Assembly (NCBI GenBank): GCA_016208305.1
Contig: JACQYI010000009.1
Location: 620,001-684,000, forward strand
Length of the DNA stretch: 64,000 nt
From: Oscillatoriophycideae cyanobacterium NC_groundwater_1537_Pr4_S-0.65um_50_18
Lineage (GTDB): Bacteria; Cyanobacteriota; Cyanobacteriia; Elainellales; Elainellaceae
Direction of reading: 5' to 3'
Position 1 is the first letter of the stretch. Every line of letters starts with the position of its first letter. Positions 37,699-47,480 of this stretch are shown piece after piece. The translations under genes were made by a program, and so were the position numbers. Below the pieces are notes generated by a model that searched no databases, was not told where the DNA came from, and saw nothing but the letters and a program-made list of their open reading frames with translations.

Positions 37699-38607
37699 TT
37701 AGACTACTGCAAAGTTGTTGGCAGAGAAGGTGTTCAAGGCAGTGATGCCGTTTTGGCCTGTTTGGTTGGTCAAGTTAGCCAGAACGCTGATGCCGCCACC
37801 ATCACCCAGATCCTGAGAATGAACCAGTCGGCTAAAGCCCAGGTTGACGTTGAAGTAGACGAATACGCCTTCATCAGCCTGGATGTTGTTGTTGTTCTGA
37901 ATCGCTTTTGCAGCAGCAGCAGCATTGGCAAAAGGATCGGTCAGGACAATAATGTTGCCATTGCCTGCAATCTGAGCAGAGTTGCCTTTTTGGAAGGCGG
38001 CATTGACCAGTCCGAGGTCGCTGCCAATCAAGGTGAACTGATCATCTGCGATCGAGAAGTCGGAGATAGCATCAGGGGGCAAGTTTGAAACATTGATCAG
38101 GTTAGCTGCCGGAGCAAACGCCGCGCCTCTAAAGGAATCAGCGTTATAAACAAAGCGATCTTTGCCGAGTCCGCCCGTGAGCAAATCTGCACCTTCGCCT
38201 CCAACCAGAATGTCGTCGCCTAGCCCGCCGTTGACCGTATCAAGACCTACGCCGCCTAGCAGCACATCATTGCCTGCTTGACCGAAGATAGAATCATCGC
38301 CTAGATCACCAAGCACGACATCATTGCCTGCTTCAGCCAAGATGAAATCGTTGCCAGCGCCTGCAAAGACCAAATCGGCACCGCCACCTGTAATTAAGAT
38401 GTCATCGCCCTTGCCCGCAAACACGGTGTCATCTTTATCAGAGCCTTGAAAGATATCTACCCTTTTGCTTCCTCTCCAGTCGGGTGTGTCAGGTTTGTTG
38501 TTATCGAGAGCGTCGATCGCTTGGTTCTTTACCCAAGTTCCGACTTTTTGATTTTTTAGGTCATCGCTTTGTTCAGATTGTTGAGCAGCTCTAGTTAGTC
38601 TAGCCAT
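37699..38607 (-). CDS. RTX calcium-binding repeat protein
   Basis: A 302-residue protein with six or more glycine-rich nonapeptides (GKGDDILITGG, GAGNDFILA, GLGDDILVGG) near 65-150 that form a calcium-binding beta-roll. The C-terminal 140 residues are a domain common in cyanobacterial RTX proteins and probably carry the type I secretion signal. No N-terminal signal peptide, which fits type I export. There is no protease or lipase domain, so it may be a surface or S-layer-type protein. Confidence 0.88.
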   Translation of the reverse strand: MARLTRAAQQSEQSDDLKNQKVGTWVKNQAIDALDNNKPDTPDWRGSKRVDIFQGSDKDDTVFAGKGDDILITGGGADLVFAGAGNDFILAEAGNDVVLGDLGDDSIFGQAGNDVLLGGVGLDTVNGGLGDDILVGGEGADLLTGGLGKDRFVYNADSFRGAAFAPAANLINVSNLPPDAISDFSIADDQFTLIGSDLGLVNAAFQKGNSAQIAGNGNIIVLTDPFANAAAAAKAIQNNNNIQADEGVFVYFNVNLGFSRLVHSQDLGDGGGISVLANLTNQTGQNGITALNTFSANNFAVV

Positions 38608-39003
38608 GATGATTAATTCCTGTCGTTTTGTTGAATGTTGAGGTGATTAATAGGTGGAACTGTTTTTATCACGAACCTCTCACGGTGTGAACAAATTCTT
38701 CAGTTCCTTCTTTCCCTTAAGACGATCGCTTTTTACTCGTTATGCAGTCGGTTGTCGAACAAATTTTGAGAACTGAGCGATCGCTTGGGGTGGGTCGTTG
38801 CTTGACCACAAAAACTAGATTAAATGGCATGTCTCGACTTGCCAGCCTGAAAAAGTCAGAAAAAGTCAGGAGGTTTTCAATTTCAAGACTGAGGCTTGTC
38901 AAGGAGGGGATCAAGCCGACCCCTTTTCAAACATCCTCTAAAGCTGCGGTCACACATCCTATCAACTCGTGATATGGTGCTCTAAACGTTACACCGTTGA
39001 GCC
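38608..39003. other. intergenic region between RTX and sigma-factor genes
   Basis: No supported gene. It contains a lone copy of the motif CTTTTCAAACATCCTCTAAA (ending near 38940) that also bounds the MITE-like element at 26829-27167. Two short frames overlap here on opposite strands, without family resemblance. Confidence 0.5.
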
Positions 39004-40194
39004 ATGCGTCCTCGCCAAGAAATCGTTGAGATCTTTTCAACGTTTCTACAATTTGATGCAGATCGCGTTCAGGGTTGGCTGACTGACCCCAAGCTGCGTC
39101 GTAGCTTGGAGCGTTGTTTGACTCAATTACCTGAAACAGAACGTTCAGACACTTTTTTAGTCATCTACTGGCACAAGGCTTGGCAGATGCAAACCAGTCC
39201 ACTGGCACAGAGCCATCTTGCCGCCTATCTGCAAGAGGTTTGCTACTGGGCAGCGCAAAAAACGAGCCGCTATTTTGAAAACGCTCAGTTTCAGATGTCT
39301 GACTGCTTTCAGGTGGCGATCGCAGCTCTCGACAAGGTGTTAAAAGGCTTTGATGCCAAGCGCAGCATTTCGTTAAAGGGTTACGCCAGCCTCAAGTTTG
39401 GCAGCGTGATTAAAGATATCTTGCGCCAGCGGCAAATTGCCGACATTTGCACGCCCTGGGCTTTGCTGCACAAGCTCAGCAAAAAGAGGCTGATCGAGTC
39501 ATTGCAAAGTGCAGGCATCTCGCCGGAGATGATTCAGCGCTATGTTCTCGCCTGGACATGTTTCAATGCCATCCATGCCCCAACAGAAGTGCCCAACCGC
39601 ACAGCAACCAGCCGCAAGCTGATCAAGCCTAGCCCAGAAACCTGGACAGCGATCGCCACGCTTTATAACCAGCAGCGCCAGACGCAACTGCCTGCCCCAA
39701 CGCCCGCCATCTCTGCCGAAACGATCGAGAAGTGGATCACCGCTTGTGCCACCGCAGGCCGTCAATATCTCTACCCCACCTGGACTTCGATTAACGCTCC
39801 CAAACCCGGTCAAGAAGAAGGGGAGTTGCTAGATAACTTACCTCAACCGGACGCAGCACCCGCCCTGGCCGAAATGATTGCGGCAGAGGAAAGGACGCAG
39901 CTTGACCAGATTAATGCTGTGCTGCTGGAGGCGATCGCCCAACTGGAACCCGACCTTCAGCAGCTCTTGCACCTCTATTACCGAGAAGAGTTCACGCAGC
40001 AGCAGGTTGCCCAAGCGCTACAGGTGCAGCAATATACGATCTCGCGCCAGTTGACCAAAATTAAGCGATCGCTCCAGCGCCGTTTGGTCGAGTGGAGCCA
40101 AGAGACTCTGCATATCACTCCCAACCTAGACGTTATTGAATCTATCAGCGGAGTGCTGGAAGAGTGGCTCAAAGTCCATTACGGTCGAGCCTAA
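39004..40194 (+). CDS. sigma-70-like factor, group 3/4 type (locus A)
   Basis: A 396-residue protein. The middle (about 100-165) resembles region 2 of sigma70 factors (FQVAIAALDKVLKGFDAKRSISLKGYASLKFGSVIKDILRQR), followed by a region 3-like helix block. The C-terminus (about 300-360) has region 4 with a helix-turn-helix, EFTQQQVAQALQVQQYTISRQLTKIKRSLQRRL. The long insert between regions is typical of non-canonical cyanobacterial members. It begins a run of same-strand genes: polyferredoxin, FHA-ferredoxin fusion, DUF1822. A regulatory link to these is inferred from position. Confidence 0.82.
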   Translation: MRPRQEIVEIFSTFLQFDADRVQGWLTDPKLRRSLERCLTQLPETERSDTFLVIYWHKAWQMQTSPLAQSHLAAYLQEVCYWAAQKTSRYFENAQFQMSDCFQVAIAALDKVLKGFDAKRSISLKGYASLKFGSVIKDILRQRQIADICTPWALLHKLSKKRLIESLQSAGISPEMIQRYVLAWTCFNAIHAPTEVPNRTATSRKLIKPSPETWTAIATLYNQQRQTQLPAPTPAISAETIEKWITACATAGRQYLYPTWTSINAPKPGQEEGELLDNLPQPDAAPALAEMIAAEERTQLDQINAVLLEAIAQLEPDLQQLLHLYYREEFTQQQVAQALQVQQYTISRQLTKIKRSLQRRLVEWSQETLHITPNLDVIESISGVLEEWLKVHYGRA

Positions 40195-40290
40195 CAACAC
40201 CTGACTTTTTAGGACTTTTTCAGGCTGGCAAAGCCGGAAAATCCGTTTATTTTGTTTTTGTTGGCAAAAAGATATTTGAGGGAAGTTTTT

Positions 40291-42105
40291 ATGTTTGCAA
40301 AAGTTCCAGAAAAGTATATGCATTTGACCCGATGGGGGTTAGTCATTGGCTGGCTCATCTTGATCGTGTCTATGTTTTATGATCCGATCTCAGCCCAACT
40401 CACCGAATCCAAACAGCTCTTTGCAGCTTCCACCCCAACAGGTTGCTATCAGTTTCAAGGGGAGTGTCGTCCGCTAACGGCTTATCCCTTAGGGGCAAGA
40501 ATTTTTTGGGGCATGGTGCTGCCTCTATCGATCATTACTCTTCTGGTTTTTGGGCATGAAGCTTGGCGGCGAATTTGTCCGCTCTCTTTTCTGTCACAAA
40601 TTCCTCGATCTCTGGGATGGCAGGGCAAACGCACAATCGACGAAAATTCCTGGCTAGGACGCAATGCCCTGTATCTTCAGTTTTCTCTCTTATTTGCTGG
40701 GCTAAACCTGCGGCTGCTGCTGGTCAATTCCGATCGCTTTTTATTGGGAATATTCTTAATCTTTACCATTCTCACAGCTATCACCGTTGGGTTCCTCTAC
40801 GACGGTAAAACTTGGTGTAACTACTTCTGCCCGATGGCACCTGTGCAAATGATTTACAGCGAACCCAGCGGGCTGCTGGGCAGCGAAGCGCACCGCACAC
40901 CCCCCAAGACCATCACCCAGTCGATGTGTCGCACTGTCGATAAAAGCGGTCAAGAAAAAAGCGCTTGTGTGGCTTGTAAGGTGGGCTGTATCGATATCGA
41001 CGCAGAAGGGGCTTATTGGGAAGGCATTAAAAAACCAGACCGCAAGCTGCTTTACTATGCCTATGTTGGCCTGGTGATCGGATTTTACTCTTATTTTTGG
41101 CTGTACTCTGGAAGCTGGAGTTTTCTATCAGCCGGGGTTTGGAATGAAACAAACCAGATGGCGACTCTGCTTCAGCCGGGGTTCTTTATCGCAGGTCAGG
41201 CGATCGCTGTTCCCAAACTAATCGCTGTTCCGCTCACGATGACGGTCACAGCAGGCGTCACCTATGCGATCGGTTTATGGGCAGAATGGTACTACAAACG
41301 CCATAACAAACGGCAAAGACATCCGCTCAGCTCAGAGCAAGTACAAAGCCGGATGTTTGCCATCACTACATTTATTGCGTTTAATCTGCTGTTTTTTATG
41401 GGAGTTCGACCCACGCTGGGCTACTTCCCGGTTGCTATCCAGCACCTCTTGAGTTGGGCGGCGATCGTTATCAGCAGTTTGTGGGTGGTCAAATCCTGGA
41501 ACCGCAGTATGCAGCGCTATAACCGGGAGCGCGATGCCAATCTTCTCCGCCGACAGCTCAGCAAACTCAATATTGACCTTTCGCAATTTCTCGAAGGCCG
41601 TTCGATGGAGCAGCTCAAACCCGATGAGCTATATGCACTAGCCAAAGTGCTGCCGGGTTTTAGCAATAACTACCGTCTGCAAGTCTATCAAGGCACCTTA
41701 AAAGAAGCCTTAGAACAGGGCAGCGTCACACCAGCCAGAAGTCTAAAAGTCTTTCACACCCTGCGCCAAAAGCTGGAGATTTCTGAAGAACTGCATTGGT
41801 CAATCCTAGACAAGCTCCAGGCAGAAGAACCCAACCTGTTTCACCTTTCTCGCTGGCAAACCCAAGATTCTGATACCACGGTTGTAAGACCTTCTTCTGA
41901 ACGTCGAGCAACCGCCGAAGAGACGCTCTATCGCCCCGCCGATCGCCCCCCCAATCGCCCTATCGATCGCCGCCCCGAAGCTCCACCCACTCAAAAAAAT
42001 CCGGATGCCCAACCCGATCGCAACCCTAGCTTCCATGATCTTGATCCGACGGTGGTCAAACCGAATCCTCAAGATGTTCCGCCTTCTGACTCTCGTCCAG
42101 ACTAG
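40291..42105 (+). CDS. NapH/CcoG-like membrane polyferredoxin with Thr-motif tail
   Basis: A 604-residue protein with about eight membrane helices. WCNYFCPMAPVQMIYS and CVACKVGCIDID supply cysteines like those of NapH/NosR/RdxA-type 4Fe-4S proteins. GCYQFQGECRP near 52 adds two more. A soluble domain (415-530) follows the helices, then a disordered Pro/Arg-rich tail (about 530-604). The tail repeats a motif: TVVRP, TLYRP and TVVKP, each after an acidic residue. It probably passes electrons across or along the membrane. GAGGG before the ATG at 40291 decides the start. Confidence 0.82.
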   Translation: MFAKVPEKYMHLTRWGLVIGWLILIVSMFYDPISAQLTESKQLFAASTPTGCYQFQGECRPLTAYPLGARIFWGMVLPLSIITLLVFGHEAWRRICPLSFLSQIPRSLGWQGKRTIDENSWLGRNALYLQFSLLFAGLNLRLLLVNSDRFLLGIFLIFTILTAITVGFLYDGKTWCNYFCPMAPVQMIYSEPSGLLGSEAHRTPPKTITQSMCRTVDKSGQEKSACVACKVGCIDIDAEGAYWEGIKKPDRKLLYYAYVGLVIGFYSYFWLYSGSWSFLSAGVWNETNQMATLLQPGFFIAGQAIAVPKLIAVPLTMTVTAGVTYAIGLWAEWYYKRHNKRQRHPLSSEQVQSRMFAITTFIAFNLLFFMGVRPTLGYFPVAIQHLLSWAAIVISSLWVVKSWNRSMQRYNRERDANLLRRQLSKLNIDLSQFLEGRSMEQLKPDELYALAKVLPGFSNNYRLQVYQGTLKEALEQGSVTPARSLKVFHTLRQKLEISEELHWSILDKLQAEEPNLFHLSRWQTQDSDTTVVRPSSERRATAEETLYRPADRPPNRPIDRRPEAPPTQKNPDAQPDRNPSFHDLDPTVVKPNPQDVPPSDSRPD

Positions 42106-42127
42106 CGTTCTGCTCGTCAAACCATCC

Positions 42128-42170
42128 GGTCGTCAAACCATCTGGCATCGCTGAACATGGTTTGACGACC
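42128..42170 (+). terminator. 14-bp perfect hairpin after polyferredoxin gene
   Basis: GGTCGTCAAACCAT (42128-42141) pairs with ATGGTTTGACGACC (42157-42170). The sequence CGTCAAACCATC also occurs just upstream (42115-42126) as a direct repeat. It separates the polyferredoxin and FHA genes, so the two may have separate or attenuated transcription. Confidence 0.65.
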
Positions 42171-42365
42171 AACCCTAGCCTCGCTCGCAACCTTCTGCAT
42201 TAGACTCCTGCATAAAGGCTCAATACCCATCGTTAAGTAATAAGTAAGGCGTTGAACCCCAACGCATTTTCTCAAAAACAAGTCGATCGCCTGTTTCGCA
42301 TCTACCCATGCTTTTCCCAGACCCCATCATTCCCCTTTTCTAATTACTGACTTAGGAGACCGAAA

Positions 42366-43895
42366 ATGCTCAAGCTCAAAGTATTCAACTCTCAGACTGG
42401 CGAATTTCAAGAAGCGGCTCTATCGCCAGACTCGACCCCTCAGGGGGAATGCTTGGTAGGACGAGCCTCCAACTGTGATTTGGCACTAGAGAGTCCGGAT
42501 GTGAGCCGGGTGCATGGCCGGATTAAGGCGCAAAAGGGAGAGTATTTTTACACCGATCTGGGCAGCGCCAATGGGTCGCATATCAATAACGAACAGGCGC
42601 AAGCGCACCAAGGCTATGTCCTCAAGGTGAATGACCTGCTTCGGATTGCCGACTTTGTGCTGTTGGTAGAAGCGATCGAACCGGGTGTAGCCAGTGGAGA
42701 AGATTCGATTTGGAAAAAGTTGGGAGGCGATCGCTATTGGACAAAGGGTGACTTAACCGTTCGCTGTGTCCGCATCACCGACGAAACTGCTGATGTCAAA
42801 ACCTTTACCTTTGTGGCAGAGCCGCTGGTTTTGTTTGACTACAAGCCCGGTCAATTTGCCACCCTAGAGCTAGAAATCAATGGAGAACAGGTGCTGCGCT
42901 CCTACTCTATTTCATCGACGCCCTCTCGTCCCCACACGCTAGAAATTACGGTGAAGCGCGTCCCTGCCCCAGCAGGAGTCTTGCAGGCTGGGCTGGTGTC
43001 TAACTGGCTGCATGACAATCTCAAAGTGGGCAGCCAAATTAAGTTGAGCGGCCCCCTAGGAAAATTTACCTGCCAGCCTGACCCCGCCCCAAAACTCCTG
43101 TTTATTTCAGCAGGCAGCGGCATTACGCCCGTCATGTCAATGTCGCGCTGGATTGCCGATACAGCGCAGCAATCTGATATTGTGTTTTTCCACTGCGCTC
43201 GCACCCCCCGCGATGTCGTCTTTCGGCAAGAGTTGGAAATGATGGCGGCACGCCTACCCAATTTTCGGCTAGCGCTGAGCACCACTCGCCCAGAGCCAGG
43301 TCAGCCCTGGTTTGGGTTTACAGGCAGAATCACGGCTTCTCTGCTACAAATGGCGGCCTCAGACTATCAGGAACGCACGGTCTATGTTTGCGGCCCCAAT
43401 GGGTTTATGCAAGAAGTGAAAGCGCTGTTAGAAGGCTTGGGTTTCCCCATGCAGAACTATCACGAAGAGAGCTTCGGCGCACCGAAGAAGGTCAAAGCTG
43501 CGAAAGCTGATGCTGCTAGTCCGGTAGCCAGTCCGGTAGCCAGTCCGGTAGCCGGAGGAGCAGCGATCGCCACTCACCGCCCCGCTGCTCCTCCGGTCAG
43601 CGCTCCCGCACCCGCCGCAGGAGCCGCCGCTCAGCCCCTCGTGGTGTTTTCTCAGTCGGGCAAACAGGTGTCCTCCGATGGCTCAGAATCTGTTTTAGAA
43701 CTGGCTGAGCAGGAAGGCATTAAAATTCGCAGCAACTGCCGTCAGGGGGTTTGTGGCGCTTGCAAAAAGCGTAAGCTAGAAGGCGAAATCAAGTATGAAT
43801 CAGAGCCGGATGCTCTGGAGCAAAGCGAGCAAGACGCAGGCTTTATTCTCTGTTGTGTTGCGGCTCCGGTGGGTCGGGTGGTCATCGAAGCCTAA
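42366..43895 (+). CDS. FHA-flavin reductase-2Fe-2S ferredoxin fusion
   Basis: A 509-residue soluble protein with three modules. Residues 1-98 are an FHA domain (GRASNCDLAL, VSRVHGRI, LGSANGSHIN), which binds phosphothreonine. Residues 118-375 are a ferredoxin-NAD(P) reductase-type unit: RSYSISSTP binds FAD, SAGSGITPVMSM and YVCGPNGFM bind NAD(P). An Ala/Pro linker leads to a plant-type 2Fe-2S domain (420-509) with CRQGVCGAC and a fourth Cys in ILCC. The layout resembles hybrid-cluster protein reductases (Hcr) plus FHA. It could dock by phosphothreonine to a membrane partner, perhaps the polyferredoxin upstream. Confidence 0.9.
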   Translation: MLKLKVFNSQTGEFQEAALSPDSTPQGECLVGRASNCDLALESPDVSRVHGRIKAQKGEYFYTDLGSANGSHINNEQAQAHQGYVLKVNDLLRIADFVLLVEAIEPGVASGEDSIWKKLGGDRYWTKGDLTVRCVRITDETADVKTFTFVAEPLVLFDYKPGQFATLELEINGEQVLRSYSISSTPSRPHTLEITVKRVPAPAGVLQAGLVSNWLHDNLKVGSQIKLSGPLGKFTCQPDPAPKLLFISAGSGITPVMSMSRWIADTAQQSDIVFFHCARTPRDVVFRQELEMMAARLPNFRLALSTTRPEPGQPWFGFTGRITASLLQMAASDYQERTVYVCGPNGFMQEVKALLEGLGFPMQNYHEESFGAPKKVKAAKADAASPVASPVASPVAGGAAIATHRPAAPPVSAPAPAAGAAAQPLVVFSQSGKQVSSDGSESVLELAEQEGIKIRSNCRQGVCGACKKRKLEGEIKYESEPDALEQSEQDAGFILCCVAAPVGRVVIEA

Positions 43896-44001
43896 TGTGA
43901 AGCCTAATTGAAGCCTAAAAGCCAGATCAACCGCAAAACGGACTGATGTGAGTCTGGGCACAGGCTCTACACCCTTAAACCCTTTACCCCCGACAGCCAC
44001 T

Positions 44002-45201
44002 ATGACCCGATCGCCCCTTTTCATCGAAACTGAACCGACGCAGATTCTCTTAGAAATTTCGCCGGAAGAACAAGCTCAACTCTCGCAGCAGCGATACTCT
44101 GGGTCAAGCCGCCGCTGGAATGCCTACCTCAACCAAATATGCCTGAACACCGTTCTAGCATGGCTGCGCCAAGACTATCCCCAGGCAAAAGCCTGGACGC
44201 AAGCCACCCAACACCCCAGCTTTTGGGAAGTGGTGGAGGGTAGCGCCATTACCCTAACGGGAGCCGCTAATGCGCTGCATGCCATTCGCCTGGTTCTGAT
44301 TCCCAGTGCTGCGATCGACCATAGCGAACTGCGGGTGCCGCAAGAATGGGTCGATCTGCCCAGTTGGGCTGGCGATTATTATCTAGCCGCAGAGGTCGAA
44401 CCCGACGAAGGCTGGGTGAGGATTTGGGGCTTCACGACTCATGCACGACTTAAGGCAAGAGGAACCTATGATGCGGGCGATCGCACCTATGCGCTGGATG
44501 CCCATGATCTAATTCAAGATCTCAATGTTTTGTGGGACGCTCAACAGCTTTGTCCCGAAGATCCAACGCGATCGACACTTCAGCCGCTCCCTGATCTGTC
44601 AGTACCGCAAGCAGAAAACCTGATGGCTCGCTTGGGCAACCCTCAAGTGCTACTGCCCAGATTAGAAGTTCCCTTCACCCTGTGGGGGGCGCTGCTAGAG
44701 CATCCCGCTTGGCGACAGCGCCTCTATCAGCATCGGTTGCAGATGCCAGAGCAATGGTCTGTGCTGCAATGGCTGACTGATGGGGTGTCAACGATCGCGC
44801 AACAGATGGGCTGGCAACAAGTTGCGTTGCAGCCTAACGCAGCCGGGGCGCGCAGCATAGAAGTCTCTCAGTCTCCTGCGTCCCTTTTGGTGCGCCCGTT
44901 GGTAATTGCAGCGCAGCCCTACGAATTGCGCATTATTCCCCAAGATGCCCCTCAATCGGGAATCTGGCGATTTGAATTATGTAAGCTGCCAACCGCCGCA
45001 GATCCGACTCCTGCCCTTCCCAGAGGCATGAAGCTAAGGCTGCTGACGGAAGACCTACAGCCCTTTGACAATAATGAAGCCACGGCAACCGCTGCTGTAG
45101 AACGACTTTATGTGGTGGTGGCTCTAGAGCCTGGGGAAGGTCTGGTGTGGGAAGTTGACCCAACGCCAGATGATTATGAGCAGGAGGTCTTGCGGTTTTG
45201 A
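44002..45201 (+). CDS. DUF1822 family protein (locus A)
   Basis: A 399-residue protein of a cyanobacterial family of unknown function. Typical parts are SRRWNAYLNQICLNTVLAWL, SFWEVVEGSAITL, WAGDYYLAAEVEPDEGWVRIWGFTTH and the later LWGALLEHPAWRQRLYQH. No signal peptide or membrane helix. It ends the run sigma factor-polyferredoxin-FHA fusion. A second DUF1822 protein follows a second sigma-like factor at 55750. The ATG at 44002 is preferred over GTG at 43948. Confidence 0.88.
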   Translation: MTRSPLFIETEPTQILLEISPEEQAQLSQQRYSGSSRRWNAYLNQICLNTVLAWLRQDYPQAKAWTQATQHPSFWEVVEGSAITLTGAANALHAIRLVLIPSAAIDHSELRVPQEWVDLPSWAGDYYLAAEVEPDEGWVRIWGFTTHARLKARGTYDAGDRTYALDAHDLIQDLNVLWDAQQLCPEDPTRSTLQPLPDLSVPQAENLMARLGNPQVLLPRLEVPFTLWGALLEHPAWRQRLYQHRLQMPEQWSVLQWLTDGVSTIAQQMGWQQVALQPNAAGARSIEVSQSPASLLVRPLVIAAQPYELRIIPQDAPQSGIWRFELCKLPTAADPTPALPRGMKLRLLTEDLQPFDNNEATATAAVERLYVVVALEPGEGLVWEVDPTPDDYEQEVLRF

Positions 45202-45764
45202 CTTGCAGGTTTAAAGAAGCGTTGGAGCGAGCGTCTAGAGATAGAGTACGATCGCTTTATCAAAGCTCAAGTGGACTCTGTGCTTCATGACCACCGCAAT
45301 TTAAGACGTGAGTATAAATCATCGTCCTAGGCAAAGATAGCGTTGAACTCCACTAGGTGTCTTGCCGTGCTTATGAACCTTCAAGTGCCCGCATAGCGGG
45401 CATTTCATAGGCTGAGCAAGAGGGTAACTGTTCTTCTACTTTCTCAATAGAATATAGAGAGATGAGCAAACCTCCGTAGATCTGAGTTACTGGAGAGTGA
45501 CGATCGCCCCTAAAAGAGGCATTCTTTTGTCATGAAGCAAATCTTTGCAGGCTACGTGTTGGAGGTAAACCGAATCGGTTGGTAGCGTTGTACCGGGAGA
45601 GCGATCGCTAAGATCAAGTTATATTTCACTGTTCCCCACCATCCACTCATTTCTGAGCAATTGTAATGACACGGTGACGAAGCAACCAGACCGAAGGTTT
45701 AACTGGTGTTTCCTTTTGCCGATTGTCTACTAAAACTCTGGCACCACTAGCTTCTAATTATTTC
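45202..45764. other. intergenic region with IS remnant
   Basis: 560 bases with no intact gene. A transposase fragment lies at 45319-45408. The remainder shows no family resemblance on either strand. Base composition turns AT-richer from about here to 48 kb. Confidence 0.6.
45319..45408 (-). pseudogene. IS1-like transposase (InsA zinc finger) remnant
   Basis: The minus strand reads MKCPLCGHLKVHKHGKTPSG then VQRYLC before a stop, 29 residues in all. Two CxxC-type cysteines followed by a Gly-rich turn and QRYLC is the zinc-finger start of IS1-family InsA proteins. Nothing recognisable follows, so only the N-terminal scrap survives. Confidence 0.65.
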
Positions 45765-46835
45765 TCAATTATTTGGAAGATTGCAAATATTGACAGTTTT
45801 CCTGTCTAAGCTGTAGACAGCTAACTTGCCATCTTCTCTAAAATCAACGTTTGTTCCCTGAACCTGTATTATTTGATTACCTGATAGGTCATAAACGTTA
45901 ACAATGTCTCGTCGTTTTTTTCCATTGGTCAGCGGTAAGGCTATAAATTGCCCATTTGGGCTGAGCTTAGGTATTGACCCTTCAACTTCAAGCAGCAACT
46001 TTCCAGAGGAGTCATATAGATAGAAAAAGTCGTTATCGTAATAACTCCCAATCGTTAGGATCCGTTGCCCATCAGGACTAAATCCTCCAGGTATTCCTTT
46101 AAGCTCTAGTGGTTCCTGGTCGAGTTGCCTGTAATAATTAGTTGTTATTGTTCTATTAAATACTTCTTGAGGAGTTGTGAATGATGCAAGAATACTCCTT
46201 TCTGTGGGACTATGAGCGCCAATCATGCCGTCTAAATTGTATATTCTTCCAGTTGCAAGCTCGTAATATTGACTTTTAGGGCTGTCTAATTTCACAACAA
46301 AGAAGTACTTTCTATCTGGACTAAACCTTCCTCCGTCACCAGAGAATCTCTTGCGTAAACGACCACCTTGGTCGTATAAATAAACTTCCCTTTTGATTGG
46401 AGAATATGTAGCCATGAAGTGGTTATCAGAACTAAATAAACGAAAATCTCCTTCTAATTGGAACAGGTATTTACCCGACTTGTCATAAACATGGCTTATT
46501 TCCTTTCCAATAAGCTGTGTAACCTCGCCCTTCTCGAACCTCCAATCCTGAGCTTCAGAGAGGGCGAATCGATCGCCATTAAGACTCCATCTGCGTTGAT
46601 TCCAACTGCTTACAGTTCTGGGTAGCCTAGAAGAATACAGATCATGAGCAAACCCGCTATTGAGAATTGAGCCAGAGACAAGTGCTACGCCACCTGGCGA
46701 TCGACTTTCGGATCGTTTCATTGGTATAGTAGTGCAGTTTTGAGACGTTTGAATTATTGCACTAATGCTACAGCTAGTGGTAAAAACTACGACGATACAA
46801 GGCAGGGCAAGGTGTATAACTGTTCTTAGATTCAT
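45765..46835 (-). CDS. WD40-like propeller lipoprotein
   Basis: A 356-residue protein with an N-terminal lipoprotein-type signal (hydrophobic stretch, then TTSC). The body repeats units such as YDKSGKYLFQLEG, YDQGGRLRKRFSG, YDSSGKLLLEVEG and YDLSGNQIIQVQG, alternating with FSPDG motifs, so it is a degenerate beta-propeller. No catalytic motif. Its DNA is AT-richer than the neighbours, which fits acquisition. The methionine at 46835 starts a clean signal sequence; 46898 would add 21 polar residues. Confidence 0.7.
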   Translation of the reverse strand: MNLRTVIHLALPCIVVVFTTSCSISAIIQTSQNCTTIPMKRSESRSPGGVALVSGSILNSGFAHDLYSSRLPRTVSSWNQRRWSLNGDRFALSEAQDWRFEKGEVTQLIGKEISHVYDKSGKYLFQLEGDFRLFSSDNHFMATYSPIKREVYLYDQGGRLRKRFSGDGGRFSPDRKYFFVVKLDSPKSQYYELATGRIYNLDGMIGAHSPTERSILASFTTPQEVFNRTITTNYYRQLDQEPLELKGIPGGFSPDGQRILTIGSYYDNDFFYLYDSSGKLLLEVEGSIPKLSPNGQFIALPLTNGKKRRDIVNVYDLSGNQIIQVQGTNVDFREDGKLAVYSLDRKTVNICNLPNN

Positions 46836-47480
46836 TGGTATAAAGTGTGCTCCTTGAGCAGCTTCAGAGCATAATTTAGCAACAGTTGACCTTGGCAATT
46901 AATATTACGTCCATCAACTGTTAAAGCTCGAGGCAAATTTAACTTATATGAAAGTATCTGTTTTTTTTGCTGTCAGCAATCGTGAAAATACGTGATTTCA
47001 AATAATAGAGTTATATTTTGTGCTGTTCATTAATACTTCGATATATAGTAATATCCCCCATATACCACTCTGGGGAGGAAAAATCATTTTGTATACTGTG
47101 TGATTTTTGTATCATCTCACTAATTAACATAACCATCAGTCTCTAAAAACCTTGCATCAAAGGACTTTCAAAAATCCTGGCATCGTCCATTTCATGTCTA
47201 ATAAGTATCATTTAATTGACAATTTATCGTTCACAGACCATTCGCAGCAAGTCAGGGGTGTCAAGGAAAGATTATGAATACTAAATTACCATCTAAATGA
47301 TGATAAATAGATATGAAATGGATAATTCTATAACTGCTGAAAGCTATGTAGAATATGCTTTTAAGCTGCTATGACAAGCATACGTAAATGGTGCTCTTAT
47401 AGATAATTTTTACAGCACAACTTGTTTTTCTTTTCTAGAGTGATATATGAGGGATATGGATCAGACAACTCAACCAACAA
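46836..47480. other. AT-rich intergenic region
   Basis: About 645 bases, markedly AT-rich, without a supported gene on either strand. It separates the propeller lipoprotein from the DUF6883 cassette and may contain promoters for both. No long inverted repeat was noticed. Confidence 0.55.

Noticed and set aside
38742-38972. 76-codon frame before the locus A sigma gene
   Set aside because: It runs through a dispersed repeat motif and a minus-strand frame of equal length overlaps it; neither looks coding.
45385-45404. TGCCCGC-ATA-GCGGGCA as a terminator
   Set aside because: The short palindrome encodes the CPLCGH zinc-finger codons of the transposase remnant and has no T-run.
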